64,000 nucleotides of DNA, from positions 62,001-126,000 of the forward strand of contig NZ_JAAGOB010000015.1 in assembly GCF_010550695.1 (NCBI RefSeq), read 5' to 3'. The notes under the pieces were generated by a model. The model was not told where the DNA came from. It made no database searches and worked only from the letters and a program-made list of their open reading frames with translations. The position numbers were made by a program, and so were the translations under genes. The stretch is from Phytoactinopolyspora alkaliphila (GTDB taxonomy: Bacteria > Actinomycetota > Actinomycetes > Jiangellales > Jiangellaceae). Positions 1 through 7,625 of the stretch are shown piece after piece (positions within the stretch are counted from its first letter, which is position 1; each line of letters starts with the position of its first letter).

Positions 1-134
1 GACGGCCCGAAATTCATCGGCTTCCGCGGCGGAGCACCCATGCCACCGAACCCCGGCCCGCCCGGTCCGCGTCCGCCGGGCATCGGGCTCGCAGGCCGCG
101 CCGTCGCGGCTGCCGTGCTGGACCCGGTGCTCAT
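1..134 (-). CDS. ABC transporter ATP-binding/permease protein, N-terminal fragment
   Basis: Only the first 44 codons are inside the window. The start codon at 134 overlaps the stop of the upstream half-transporter as ATGA, which indicates translational coupling. The visible N-terminus is a Gly/Pro/Met-rich cytoplasmic tail (MSTGSSTAAATARPASPMPG and onward) ending near KPMNFG. In actinobacterial heterodimeric exporters the second half-transporter commonly begins with such a tail before its first membrane helix. From this and its position I infer the partner subunit of the 131-1864 protein. No membrane or nucleotide-binding domain is visible, so the assignment rests on context. Confidence 0.7.
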   Translation of the reverse strand, partial: MSTGSSTAAATARPASPMPGGRGPGGPGFGGMGAPPRKPMNFGP

Positions 135-1864
135 GCGGCCTCCTCGGCGGTGAGTTGCGACTCGACGATCTCGGCATAGGCCGCGCAACTCGCGAGCAGC
201 TCGTCGTGCGAACCACGGCCGACGACGGCACCGTCGTCGAGCACCAGGATCTGGTCCGCGTCGATGATCGTGGCGATCCGCTGGGCGACGATCACCACCG
301 CGGCGTTCGACGTGTGCGGGCGCAGTGCGGCCCGCAGCCGCGCGTCGGTCGCCACGTCCAGTGCGGAGAACGAGTCGTCGAACAGATAGACGTCGGGTTT
401 GCGGACCAGGGCGCGGGCGATCGCGAGCCGTTGCCGCTGCCCGCCCGAGACGTTGGTACCGCCCTGCGAGATCGGCGAGTTCAGCCCGTCGGGCATCGCT
501 TCCACGAAGTCACGAGCCTGAGCGATCTCCAGCGCACGCCAGAGCTCGTCGTCGGTGGCTTCGGGGTTGCCGTAGCGCAGGTTGGTGGCGACGGTGCCGG
601 AGAACAGATACGCCTTCTGCGGCACCAGTCCCATCCTGCGGCGCATCAGAGCGGGCTCGATGTCCCGGACGTCGACGCCGCCGAACCGGACCACACCGGA
701 TGTCGTATCGATGAGCCGGGGAATGAGACTGATCAGGGTGGTCTTGCCGGCGCCGGTGCTGCCGACGACGGCGAGGGTCTGCCCCGGCTCCACCCGCAGG
801 TTCACGTCCCTGAGCACGGGCTCCTCGGCCCCGGGAAAGGCGAAACTCGCGCCGTCGAACTCCAACACCGCGTGGGCTGGCAGCTCCGTCACCGGATCGG
901 CCGGGCTCACGACCGACGACTCGGTATCGAGGACGCCCGCGATGCGCTCTGCCGACACCGCCGCCCGCGGCACCATGACGACCATGAACATCGCCATCAT
1001 CACCGACATCAAGATCTGCATGAGGTAGGTGAGGAAGGCGGTCAGCGCACCGACCTGCATGGAGCCGTTGTCGACGCGCATACCGCCGAACCACAGGACC
1101 GCGACGCTGGACGCGTTGAGCACCAGCATCACGAACGGGAACATCAGCGCCATCAACCGGCCCGCGCGAAGCGCTGTGTCCGTCAACGCCGTGTTGGCGC
1201 CGGCGAACCGCTCCGTCTCGAACGGTTCGCGCACGAACGCGCGCACCACCCTGATGCCCGTGATCTGCTCGCGCAACACCCGGTTCACCCCGTCGATGCG
1301 GTCCTGCATGGCGCGGAACTGCGGCACCATCCGCCGGGCGATCAGCAACACGCCGACCAGCAGGACCGGCACGCTGACGGCCATCAGCCAAGACAGCTCC
1401 ACATCCTGGCGGAGCGCCATGATCACGCCGCCCACGCCCATGATCGGCGCCATCACCAGCATGGTGGTGGACATCATCACAAGCATCTGGACCTGCTGGA
1501 CGTCGTTGGTGCTGCGGGTGATCAGCGACGGAGCACCGATCTGACCGACCTCCCGGGCCGAGAACATGCCCACCTGGTGGAAGACGGCGCCGCGCACGTC
1601 CCGGCCGAACGCCATCGCCGCGCGGGCGCCGTAATAGACGGCCGCGACGATGGTCACCACCTGGACGAGGGTCACGACGAGCATCCGCGCGCCCGTGGAC
1701 ATGATGTACGACGTGTTCCCCTGGGCGATGCCGTGATCGATGATGTCGGCATTCAAGCTCGGCAGGTACAAGGCCGCCAACGTGCCAATGAGCTGCAAGA
1801 CCACCACAGTTACAAGCCATGGCCGATACGGGCGGAGATAGGTCCGCAGAAGACGGATCAACAT
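131..1864 (-). CDS. ABC exporter half-transporter (fused permease and ATPase)
   Basis: This 577-residue protein has a six-helix exporter-type membrane domain (about residues 15-310) followed by an ABC ATPase. Walker A is GSTGAGKTT, the signature is NVSGGQRQRLAIARAL and Walker B is VYLFDDSFSALD. The Asp-Asp at the Walker B end, where many exporters have Asp-Glu, suggests a degenerate site of the kind found in one half of heterodimeric multidrug exporters. AGGAG precedes the ATG. It lies 84 bp downstream of a TetR gene and overlaps its partner gene at 131-134, so it is probably a TetR-controlled efflux operon. The substrate is unknown. Confidence 0.93.
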   Translation of the reverse strand: MLIRLLRTYLRPYRPWLVTVVVLQLIGTLAALYLPSLNADIIDHGIAQGNTSYIMSTGARMLVVTLVQVVTIVAAVYYGARAAMAFGRDVRGAVFHQVGMFSAREVGQIGAPSLITRSTNDVQQVQMLVMMSTTMLVMAPIMGVGGVIMALRQDVELSWLMAVSVPVLLVGVLLIARRMVPQFRAMQDRIDGVNRVLREQITGIRVVRAFVREPFETERFAGANTALTDTALRAGRLMALMFPFVMLVLNASSVAVLWFGGMRVDNGSMQVGALTAFLTYLMQILMSVMMAMFMVVMVPRAAVSAERIAGVLDTESSVVSPADPVTELPAHAVLEFDGASFAFPGAEEPVLRDVNLRVEPGQTLAVVGSTGAGKTTLISLIPRLIDTTSGVVRFGGVDVRDIEPALMRRRMGLVPQKAYLFSGTVATNLRYGNPEATDDELWRALEIAQARDFVEAMPDGLNSPISQGGTNVSGGQRQRLAIARALVRKPDVYLFDDSFSALDVATDARLRAALRPHTSNAAVVIVAQRIATIIDADQILVLDDGAVVGRGSHDELLASCAAYAEIVESQLTAEEAA

Positions 1865-1948
1865 GAATGGCTCCTGTGAGCGATGCGGATCGAGCTGTGC
1901 CGAAGATGCAGTGGCGAGCCTGGTGATACCACCGGCGCCCGATCGGGG

Positions 1949-2731
1949 TCAGGGTGACGGGTCGTCGCTGTGCTGGGATGGATCACCGGCCAGGCGGCGC
2001 AGAACGTCGTCGACGACGTGTGTGGTGCCGGTGCCCTTCGGCGTGTCGGCGCTTTCTGGGGTATTGGGGTCCTCCGGAGTGCCGGAGCGCTGCGTGCGGC
2101 CCTCCCACCCCGGTGCGTCGTCGTGGATTCGGATCCCGTTCAGCAGAAGGTCGACGATCTCCGCGGGCGTCAGGAGTGGACCGTCGGCGAGCCGCGGATG
2201 CGAACCGCCGAAGGCGATGATGCGCAATAGGCGAGCCGCATGGTCCGGCTCGACGCGAAGCTTGTCCCGATCCGGTTCGAAGATCTTGACGAGGAGCTGG
2301 TGGAGACGCTCGTGCTGCTCCCGCTGTTCGGCGGACTGTCCTCTGGGGAAGCTCGCCGGACCGACCACCGAGGCGAGCTCGACGAGGCCGGCCATCCGCC
2401 TCTGGAGCAGCTTCGCGGCCCATTCCAGCCGGGTGGGCAACGGTGACGTGAGATCGATGACCAGCAGCTTCTGCTCCATGTCACCGGGGTCCAGGGCGGC
2501 CTGCACGGCCTGAGTGAGCAACTCTTCCTTGGTGTCGAACGCGCGGAAGATGGTGCCCTCGGCGATGCCCGCCGCGTCGGCGATCTGCCGGGTGCTGACA
2601 TCGAAGCCATGGCTGCGGACGAGCGGGACGGTGGCGGCGATGATCGCCCGCCGCCGCTCCTCAGGAGACATCGGCGACGCACGTCGACGCCGGTCGCCGC
2701 TGCCCGTACGGCGGTCGGGTATCGGGGTCAC
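1949..2731 (-). CDS. TetR/AcrR family transcriptional regulator
   Basis: The protein carries an N-terminal TetR helix-turn-helix (IADAAGIAEGTIFRAFDTKEELL) and a longer C-terminal ligand domain ending in a low-complexity Asp/Pro/Thr tail. The frame is open up to a GTG at 2761, but a perfect palindrome (2747-2764) sits there. I prefer the GTG at 2731 just below it, which would give a leaderless or short-leader message; an ATG at 2671 is a further alternative. It is followed by the ABC exporter genes on the same strand. TetR regulators beside efflux genes usually repress themselves and the pump until a ligand binds. Family assignment is firm; start and target are inferred. Confidence 0.88.
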   Translation of the reverse strand: MTPIPDRRTGSGDRRRRASPMSPEERRRAIIAATVPLVRSHGFDVSTRQIADAAGIAEGTIFRAFDTKEELLTQAVQAALDPGDMEQKLLVIDLTSPLPTRLEWAAKLLQRRMAGLVELASVVGPASFPRGQSAEQREQHERLHQLLVKIFEPDRDKLRVEPDHAARLLRIIAFGGSHPRLADGPLLTPAEIVDLLLNGIRIHDDAPGWEGRTQRSGTPEDPNTPESADTPKGTGTTHVVDDVLRRLAGDPSQHSDDPSP

Positions 2732-2746
2732 GACGACCACTCTAAA

Positions 2747-2764
2747 TGAGTGAGGGCTCACTCA
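2747..2764. promoter_or_regulatory. Palindromic TetR-type operator
   Basis: TGAGTGAG-GG-CTCACTCA is a perfect 8-bp inverted repeat with a 2-bp centre, a typical TetR-dimer site. It lies 16 bp upstream of the preferred GTG start of the 1949-2731 TetR gene, so that protein probably binds here to repress itself and the downstream ABC genes. Confidence 0.75.
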
Positions 2765-2793
2765 CAAGCTCGCCCGGTCAACCCACAGCACAG

Positions 2794-3549
2794 CTACGCG
2801 CCGTAGGCCGCCAGGAAGACGCGCACCGCCTCGTCGGCGTAGCGCTCGAGCTCGTCGGTGCTGAACTGCACGTCCGGGCGGAACATCGTCCGGTTCATCG
2901 GGATCGACAAGATCAACCAGTTGAAGAGCTCGGCCGCGAGCAGCGGCTCGGGCACCACCAGAAGCCCACGGGCAGCAAGTCTCTCGAACCGCCGGGCCAG
3001 CGTCGCGTGAGCACGCTCCGGGCCGCGCGCATACCAGTGCCGGGCCAACTCCGGAAATCGGTCTGCCTCGCCGATGATGATGCGCCGCATCTGGACCAGG
3101 TGCGGCTGCATGACGACGACGACGTGCTGACGGGCGAACTGCCGGAGGTCGTTCTCCAGGTCCTCGGCGTCGGGCAACGCATCGACGAGCTCTTCGGAAC
3201 GCTCCTCCGCTTCGGTGATCGAGCCGGCGATGATCTCGGCGAACAGGCGTTCCTTGTCGGCGAAGTTCTTGTAGACGGTCTGCTTCGACACCTTGGCTAG
3301 AGCCGCGATCTGATCCATGCTGGCGCCCCCGTAGCCTTCGCGCATGAACACGGTTCGGGCGGCCTCGATGATCGCTTGACGCTTACGCGCTGATCGGGCC
3401 GGCGCCGCGGCTTGTCCGTCCTGGGCCGGCCCGCCGCGTCGATCGCCGTGCTCGCGGCTCCCCACGCCGCGCTCGAGGCTCCCAAGGCCACGCTCCGGAT
3501 TGCCATCGCCACGTCCGTGCATCTCGTGCTCAGTAGACATCTCGTCCAT
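2794..3549 (-). CDS. TetR/AcrR family transcriptional regulator
   Basis: A charged, Gly/Arg-rich N-terminal extension of about 45 residues precedes the TetR helix-turn-helix (MDQIAALAKVSKQTVYKNFADKERL without its first residues is the core). The C-terminal half resembles the TetR_C domains of AefR-like proteins. I chose the ATG at 3549 because GGGAG lies five bases upstream; GTG 3555 and ATG 3540 are alternatives. It is divergent from the hydrolase gene at 3649, and the gap holds two inverted copies of one 20-bp box, so it most likely represses both itself and the hydrolase. Confidence 0.88.
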   Translation of the reverse strand: MDEMSTEHEMHGRGDGNPERGLGSLERGVGSREHGDRRGGPAQDGQAAAPARSARKRQAIIEAARTVFMREGYGGASMDQIAALAKVSKQTVYKNFADKERLFAEIIAGSITEAEERSEELVDALPDAEDLENDLRQFARQHVVVVMQPHLVQMRRIIIGEADRFPELARHWYARGPERAHATLARRFERLAARGLLVVPEPLLAAELFNWLILSIPMNRTMFRPDVQFSTDELERYADEAVRVFLAAYGA

Positions 3550-3575
3550 CCACACTCCCTCGAGTTCGCCTCGAT

Positions 3576-3623
3576 AGTACTAGACGGTTCAGTACCAGAA
3601 TGAGTACTGTACCGTCTAGTACT
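3576..3623. promoter_or_regulatory. Two inverted 20-bp operator boxes between tetR and hydrolase
   Basis: AGTACTAGACGGTTCAGTAC at 3576-3595 recurs in reverse orientation at 3604-3623 with one base change, separated by 8 bp. Each box also has GTACT/AGTAC half-sites. The pair is centred between the divergent starts at 3549 and 3649, as expected for a cooperative TetR-family operator covering two promoters. Confidence 0.82.
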
Positions 3624-3648
3624 AGTCGCCGAGAGAAGGACACCCTCC

Positions 3649-4449
3649 ATGAACAACACATCGCAGGTGACGTCGAGAGACGGTACGGCTGTCGAGTTCT
3701 ACCGGTCAGGCAACGGGCCGGCGGTCATCCTTGTGGACGGCGCACTATGCCATCGGGGCTTCGGCCCGGCGGCCGAACTGGCGCAAGAGCTCTCGCCGTA
3801 CTTCACCGTCTACGCGTACGACCGTCGCGGACGCGGCCGGAGCGGAGACACGACCCCCTACGCCGTGGACCGCGAAATCGAGGACATCGACGCACTCATG
3901 ACCGAGGCAGGCGGATCGGCACACGTCTACGGGATCTCGTCGGGCGCGATTCTCGCGCTGCGCGCAGCGGCCAGCGGGCTGGCGATCACCAGGCTCGCGC
4001 TCTTCGAGCCGCCGTGCACCGCTGAGTTCGGCGATCCGCAGGAGGTGAAGGACGAGCACTCCCGGATCGATGAGCTGCTCGCCGCCGGTCGCCGAGGTGA
4101 CGTGGTGGAGATCTTCCTCTCCTATGTCATGCCTCCAGACGTGATCGCCGGGATGAAGGGCTCACCGGCGTGGCCGGCGCTCGAGGCTGTCGCACCGACC
4201 ATCGCTTACGACAACGCCGTGATGGGCGACGGCACCGTGCCGCGGGACGTGGCCGGCAAGGTGAAGGTGCCGACCCTGGTCCTCGCCGGAACCGAGAGTC
4301 CCGAGATCCTGCGCCAGTCAGCCCGCGCTCTCGCCGACGCGACCCCCCGCGCGGTCTACCGGACGCTGGACAACCAGACCCACACCAGTGCTCCGCAACC
4401 GCATGCTCCGATCTTGCGCGAATTCTTCTCCGCCCCTGACCTGAGGTGA
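3649..4449 (+). CDS. Alpha/beta fold hydrolase
   Basis: This is a 266-residue single-domain alpha/beta hydrolase without a signal peptide, so it should be cytoplasmic. The nucleophile elbow is GISSG (Ser at about 97), an Arg/Gly-rich DRRGRGRSG segment follows the second strand, and the likely catalytic His is in NQTHTSAP near the C-terminus. GAAGGA precedes the ATG. It is divergent from a TetR gene with a double operator between them, suggesting induction by the compound it hydrolyses or detoxifies. The substrate cannot be told from sequence. Confidence 0.88.
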   Translation: MNNTSQVTSRDGTAVEFYRSGNGPAVILVDGALCHRGFGPAAELAQELSPYFTVYAYDRRGRGRSGDTTPYAVDREIEDIDALMTEAGGSAHVYGISSGAILALRAAASGLAITRLALFEPPCTAEFGDPQEVKDEHSRIDELLAAGRRGDVVEIFLSYVMPPDVIAGMKGSPAWPALEAVAPTIAYDNAVMGDGTVPRDVAGKVKVPTLVLAGTESPEILRQSARALADATPRAVYRTLDNQTHTSAPQPHAPILREFFSAPDLR

Positions 4450-4517
4450 TCAGGAGCGCGGGCGAAACACGCGCGGACCGCGCCCCGCGCTGCTGGCGCT
4501 AGGGCAGGCGAGCCGCT

Positions 4518-4571
4518 ATGGTTGCCGCCATGTACGCATCCGCTCTGGGTTCCTGGTGGCACGCCATATAG
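4518..4571 (+). CDS. trpL: trp leader peptide (attenuator)
   Basis: A 17-codon frame encodes MVAAMYASALGSWWHAI with adjacent TGG TGG codons at 4554-4559 and a TAG stop. AGGCGAG lies upstream of the ATG at 4518; an internal ATG at 4530 is an alternative. It is followed by a GC-rich hairpin and then trpE(G). Ribosome stalling at the Trp pair when tryptophan is scarce is the known control of fused trpE(G) genes in streptomycetes, and the same layout is seen here. Confidence 0.85.
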   Translation: MVAAMYASALGSWWHAI

Positions 4572-4604
4572 GCGGCGCCCCCTCTCGCGTACTTCCACAC
4601 CTAG

Positions 4605-4628
4605 CGACCGCCTCGTCCCGGGCGGTCG
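4605..4628 (+). terminator. trp attenuator hairpin
   Basis: CGACCGCC (4605-4612) pairs perfectly with GGCGGTCG (4621-4628) around an 8-base loop, 33 bases after the leader stop. The following run is only moderately T-rich (tcgtcgtgttg), so termination may be weak or need the paused-ribosome context. Confidence 0.6.
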
Positions 4629-4683
4629 TCGTCGTGTTGCGGCTCCCCAGGTCGAGGCTCTCTCTGACCTGAAAGGGACCACC

Positions 4684-6582
4684 GTGGCACACCGCCTCGT
4701 CAGCCTCCTCACCGATCCCGCACCCCCTCCGTTCGCCATCCTCAAGCGCGCCGGAGGGCCCGGAATCGAGCTCCTGCTGGGCGACGTCGTCGACGTCGAA
4801 ACACTCTCCGACCTGCCGCTGCCGGCACCCACTGGAGACGGCACCCGGCCGCACCTGCTCGCATTGGTCCCGTACCGGCAGATGCGCGAACGAGGTTTCG
4901 CGTGCCACGACGACGACACACCTCTGCGCAGTCTCGTGGTCCGGGAACAGGTGGTACTCACCGACGACGACGCCCTCGCCAGCCTTCCGGATGATCCATT
5001 GGAGGTGAAGGGTACCGGTTTCGATGTCGACGACGACACGTACGCGGACATCGTCGGCACGGTCATCCGGGACGAGATCGGCCGTGGGGAAGGTGCGAAC
5101 TTCGTCATCCGCCGCGACTATCTGGCTCATACCGATGAGAACCCCGCCCATGCGGCGCTGCTGCTGTTCCGCCGCCTGCTGCGCAACGAGCCGAACGCGT
5201 ACTGGACCTTCGCCGTTCACGCCGGAGATGTCACGATGGTCGGCGCCACACCGGAGCGACATGTAAGCGCCACCGGCGGCAACGTCGTCATGAATCCGAT
5301 AAGCGGCACCTACCGGTACCCGGCCGAAGGAGTCTCCCGAGCGGGCGTGCTCCGGTTCCTCGCTGATCCCAAGGAGACAGAAGAGCTGTACATGGTGGTC
5401 GACGAAGAGCTCAAGATGATGAGCGCGGTCTGTGAGCACGGTGGGCGGGTGCTCGGTCCCTACCTAAAGGAGTTGGGTCACCTCGCGCACACGGAGTACC
5501 TGCTGGACGGCCATAGCACCCTCGACGTGCGAGATGTGCTGCGGGAAACGATGTTCGCCCCGACCGTGACCGGCTCCCCCGTCGAGAACGCCGCCCGGGT
5601 GATCACCCGGTACGAAGGGTCTGGCCGCGGCTACTACGCGGGCGTCGCAGCCCTGATCGGTCAGGATGACGACGGCCGGCGCACGCTGGATGCACCGATC
5701 CTGATCCGCACCGCCTACATCGACGCCTCCGGCCGGATCCGGGTACCCGTCGGAGCAACGCTCGTGCGTCACTCGGTCTCCACGTCAGAAGTCGCCGAGA
5801 CGTACGCCAAAGCCGCGGGGATCATGGGCGCTCTTGGACTCGATACGGATTCGAGCCGGCCGGTTCGCGCGTCCGGGGAGGCGCTTGCCGACCATCCAGA
5901 GGTGGCCGACGCGCTCAGCGCGCGCAACGTGACGCTGGCCCCGTTCTGGTTACGTGACCAGAGCGGACATGAACGCGGCCAGCTGGCCGGGCGTTCCGCG
6001 GTCATCGTGGATGCGGAAGATGCCTGGACGACAATGCTGGCGCACCTGTTGCGCCGGCTCGGCATGACCGCGGTGGTGGTGCCGTGGACGACGTCGAGTC
6101 ATGACGCCCGTCTCCGGGATCCCGACCTGGTGATCGCAGGCCCCGGGCCTGGCGATCCGCGCGATTCCACCGATCCCAGGATCCGGAGTCTTCGGCGGCT
6201 GGTGACCAAGCGACTCGTGGACGGCCGGCCACTGCTGGCCGTCTGCCTGAGTCATCAAGCTCTCGCTGATCTCCTCGGCTTTCCCGTGACGCCACTGAGC
6301 CACCCATACCAGGGCACCCAGCGTGAGATCGACTTTTACGGGCGGCGGACCAGGGCCGGGTTCTACAACACGTTCACCGCCCGGATGCCGCGAGGATCGC
6401 GTGCTACGTACCCTGACGTGGAGGTCGCCGCGGACTCCGCCACCGGCGAGATCCATGCACTGCGAGGACCTGGGTTCGCCTCCGTCCAGTTCCACCTGGA
6501 GTCGATCCTGACCACCGACGGCATCGAACTGCTGGCCGACCTCGTGTGCGAACTGCTCGTCCCCGCGCGCGCCACGCGCTGA
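4684..6582 (+). CDS. trpE: Anthranilate synthase, fused TrpE-TrpG
   Basis: The 632-residue protein joins a chorismate-binding anthranilate synthase domain (about 1-430; PISGTYRYPAEG, a DEELKMM segment and GRGYYAGVAAL are recognisable) to a class I glutamine amidotransferase domain (about 440-632). The amidotransferase has nucleophile Cys521 in AVCLSHQ and the His604-Glu606 pair in QFHLES. It would convert chorismate and glutamine to anthranilate, the first step of tryptophan synthesis. GTG 4684 is chosen because GAAAGGGA precedes it and the leader and attenuator lie upstream in the same frame. Fused enzymes of this type resemble phenazine PhzE, but the Trp leader argues for tryptophan synthesis. 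No other trp genes are adjacent. Confidence 0.92.
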   Translation: MAHRLVSLLTDPAPPPFAILKRAGGPGIELLLGDVVDVETLSDLPLPAPTGDGTRPHLLALVPYRQMRERGFACHDDDTPLRSLVVREQVVLTDDDALASLPDDPLEVKGTGFDVDDDTYADIVGTVIRDEIGRGEGANFVIRRDYLAHTDENPAHAALLLFRRLLRNEPNAYWTFAVHAGDVTMVGATPERHVSATGGNVVMNPISGTYRYPAEGVSRAGVLRFLADPKETEELYMVVDEELKMMSAVCEHGGRVLGPYLKELGHLAHTEYLLDGHSTLDVRDVLRETMFAPTVTGSPVENAARVITRYEGSGRGYYAGVAALIGQDDDGRRTLDAPILIRTAYIDASGRIRVPVGATLVRHSVSTSEVAETYAKAAGIMGALGLDTDSSRPVRASGEALADHPEVADALSARNVTLAPFWLRDQSGHERGQLAGRSAVIVDAEDAWTTMLAHLLRRLGMTAVVVPWTTSSHDARLRDPDLVIAGPGPGDPRDSTDPRIRSLRRLVTKRLVDGRPLLAVCLSHQALADLLGFPVTPLSHPYQGTQREIDFYGRRTRAGFYNTFTARMPRGSRATYPDVEVAADSATGEIHALRGPGFASVQFHLESILTTDGIELLADLVCELLVPARATR

Positions 6583-6727
6583 GCCTTGTCTACGACCAGT
6601 GCCCTGCGTCGGAACCGGCCGTCTGCCGACAACGAGGCCAGAGTGTCGAGACGGGGGCCGCGCGCGCCTTGCCGACGCCACGGGCGAAGGCCGCGCGGCC
6701 CGCGCACGACGGCTCAAACACGCTTGC

Positions 6728-7363
6728 TCAGGCGACCCCGCGTGGCCGGAATTGGACGCTGATCCGGGGGCCGACCGCACGTGCCGTCTTCGGCACGGCG
6801 TGTTCCCAGGTGCGTTGACAGGAGCCGCCCATCACCAACAGATCGCCGTGACCCAGCTGGAAACGCCGCGACGCCTCCCCACCGCCGCGGGGCCTGAGCA
6901 ACAGATTCCGCGGCTCACCGAGCGACAGAATAGCCACCATCGTGTCTTCGGTCTTGCTGCGTCCAATAGTGTCCCCGTGCCACGCGACGCTGTCCTTGCC
7001 GTCCCGGTAAAAGCACAAGCCGGCGGTCCGGAAAGGCTCGCCGAGCTCAGCCCGATAATGGGCGCTCAATGCGTCTCTCGCCTCCTCGAGGATGCGATCG
7101 GGCAACGGTGAATTCTCCCCGTACCAGCACACCAGCCGTGGGACGTCGACCATACGCTCATACATCTGACGCTGCTCGGCGCGCCACGGAACGTCGGTGG
7201 CGAGCGTGGAGAACAGCGCGTCGGAGCCGGCGACCCATCCCGGACGCACGTCTACCCATGCGCCCTCCGACAACAGTGTCCGCTCGACCGTCTCCCCGAG
7301 CTCCCCCAGAGCCGGCGCCACGGCAGGACTGTCGAACAAGGAGGGCTGCATCGCGATCGACAT
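6728..7363 (-). CDS. alkB: AlkB-like alpha-ketoglutarate-dependent dioxygenase
   Basis: The protein of about 211 residues contains the Fe(II)-binding HxD in AWHGDTIG, the distal His in WEHAVPK and the 2-oxoglutarate-binding Arg region GPRISVQFRPR. This is the arrangement of AlkB-family oxidative demethylases that repair alkylated DNA or RNA bases. Length and the GGEASRRFQLGHGDLLVMGG segment match bacterial AlkB homologues of the ALKBH2/3-like class. I use the ATG at 7363 (GTAGAG upstream). It is a single gene convergent with trpE(G); no SOS or ada box was recognised. Confidence 0.88.
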   Translation of the reverse strand: MSIAMQPSLFDSPAVAPALGELGETVERTLLSEGAWVDVRPGWVAGSDALFSTLATDVPWRAEQRQMYERMVDVPRLVCWYGENSPLPDRILEEARDALSAHYRAELGEPFRTAGLCFYRDGKDSVAWHGDTIGRSKTEDTMVAILSLGEPRNLLLRPRGGGEASRRFQLGHGDLLVMGGSCQRTWEHAVPKTARAVGPRISVQFRPRGVA

Positions 7364-7365
7364 AG

Positions 7366-7548
7366 CTCTACCATACACGGAAGCCGAACATACGTTCCAT
7401 AACTTTCACCCGCCCACCGGACCAGCTCGCTGCCTACGTGGACAAGTACGGCCATGCCATGGCCCGGCTCAGCGGTAGTGTCGAGGCGTTCGCATCGACG
7501 TATTCCGCGCCGATCCGGATCCACATCACTCGAGTGCGTGGCTTCTAG
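7366..7548 (+). other. Possible gene remnant without a start
   Basis: One frame is open for 61 codons with protein-like composition (PPDQLAAYVDKYGHAMARLS is readable) and ends at TAG 7546-7548. It lacks a plausible start codon, overlapping the alkB promoter side. It may be the 3' tail of a lost gene or chance. I do not recognise a family. Confidence 0.2.
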
Positions 7549-7625
7549 CGGGTGGCATCGGGAACCCTGCGTCTGCTCTTGGCAACGATGTGCGATACAG
7601 GAAGCTAGGGGCGCGTGGCCGCCAC

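Noticed and set aside
155-1879. 574-codon open frame opposite the ABC exporter gene
   Set aside because: His/Asp/Arg-rich composition is the mirror of a GC-rich gene; the minus frame has clear ABC motifs.
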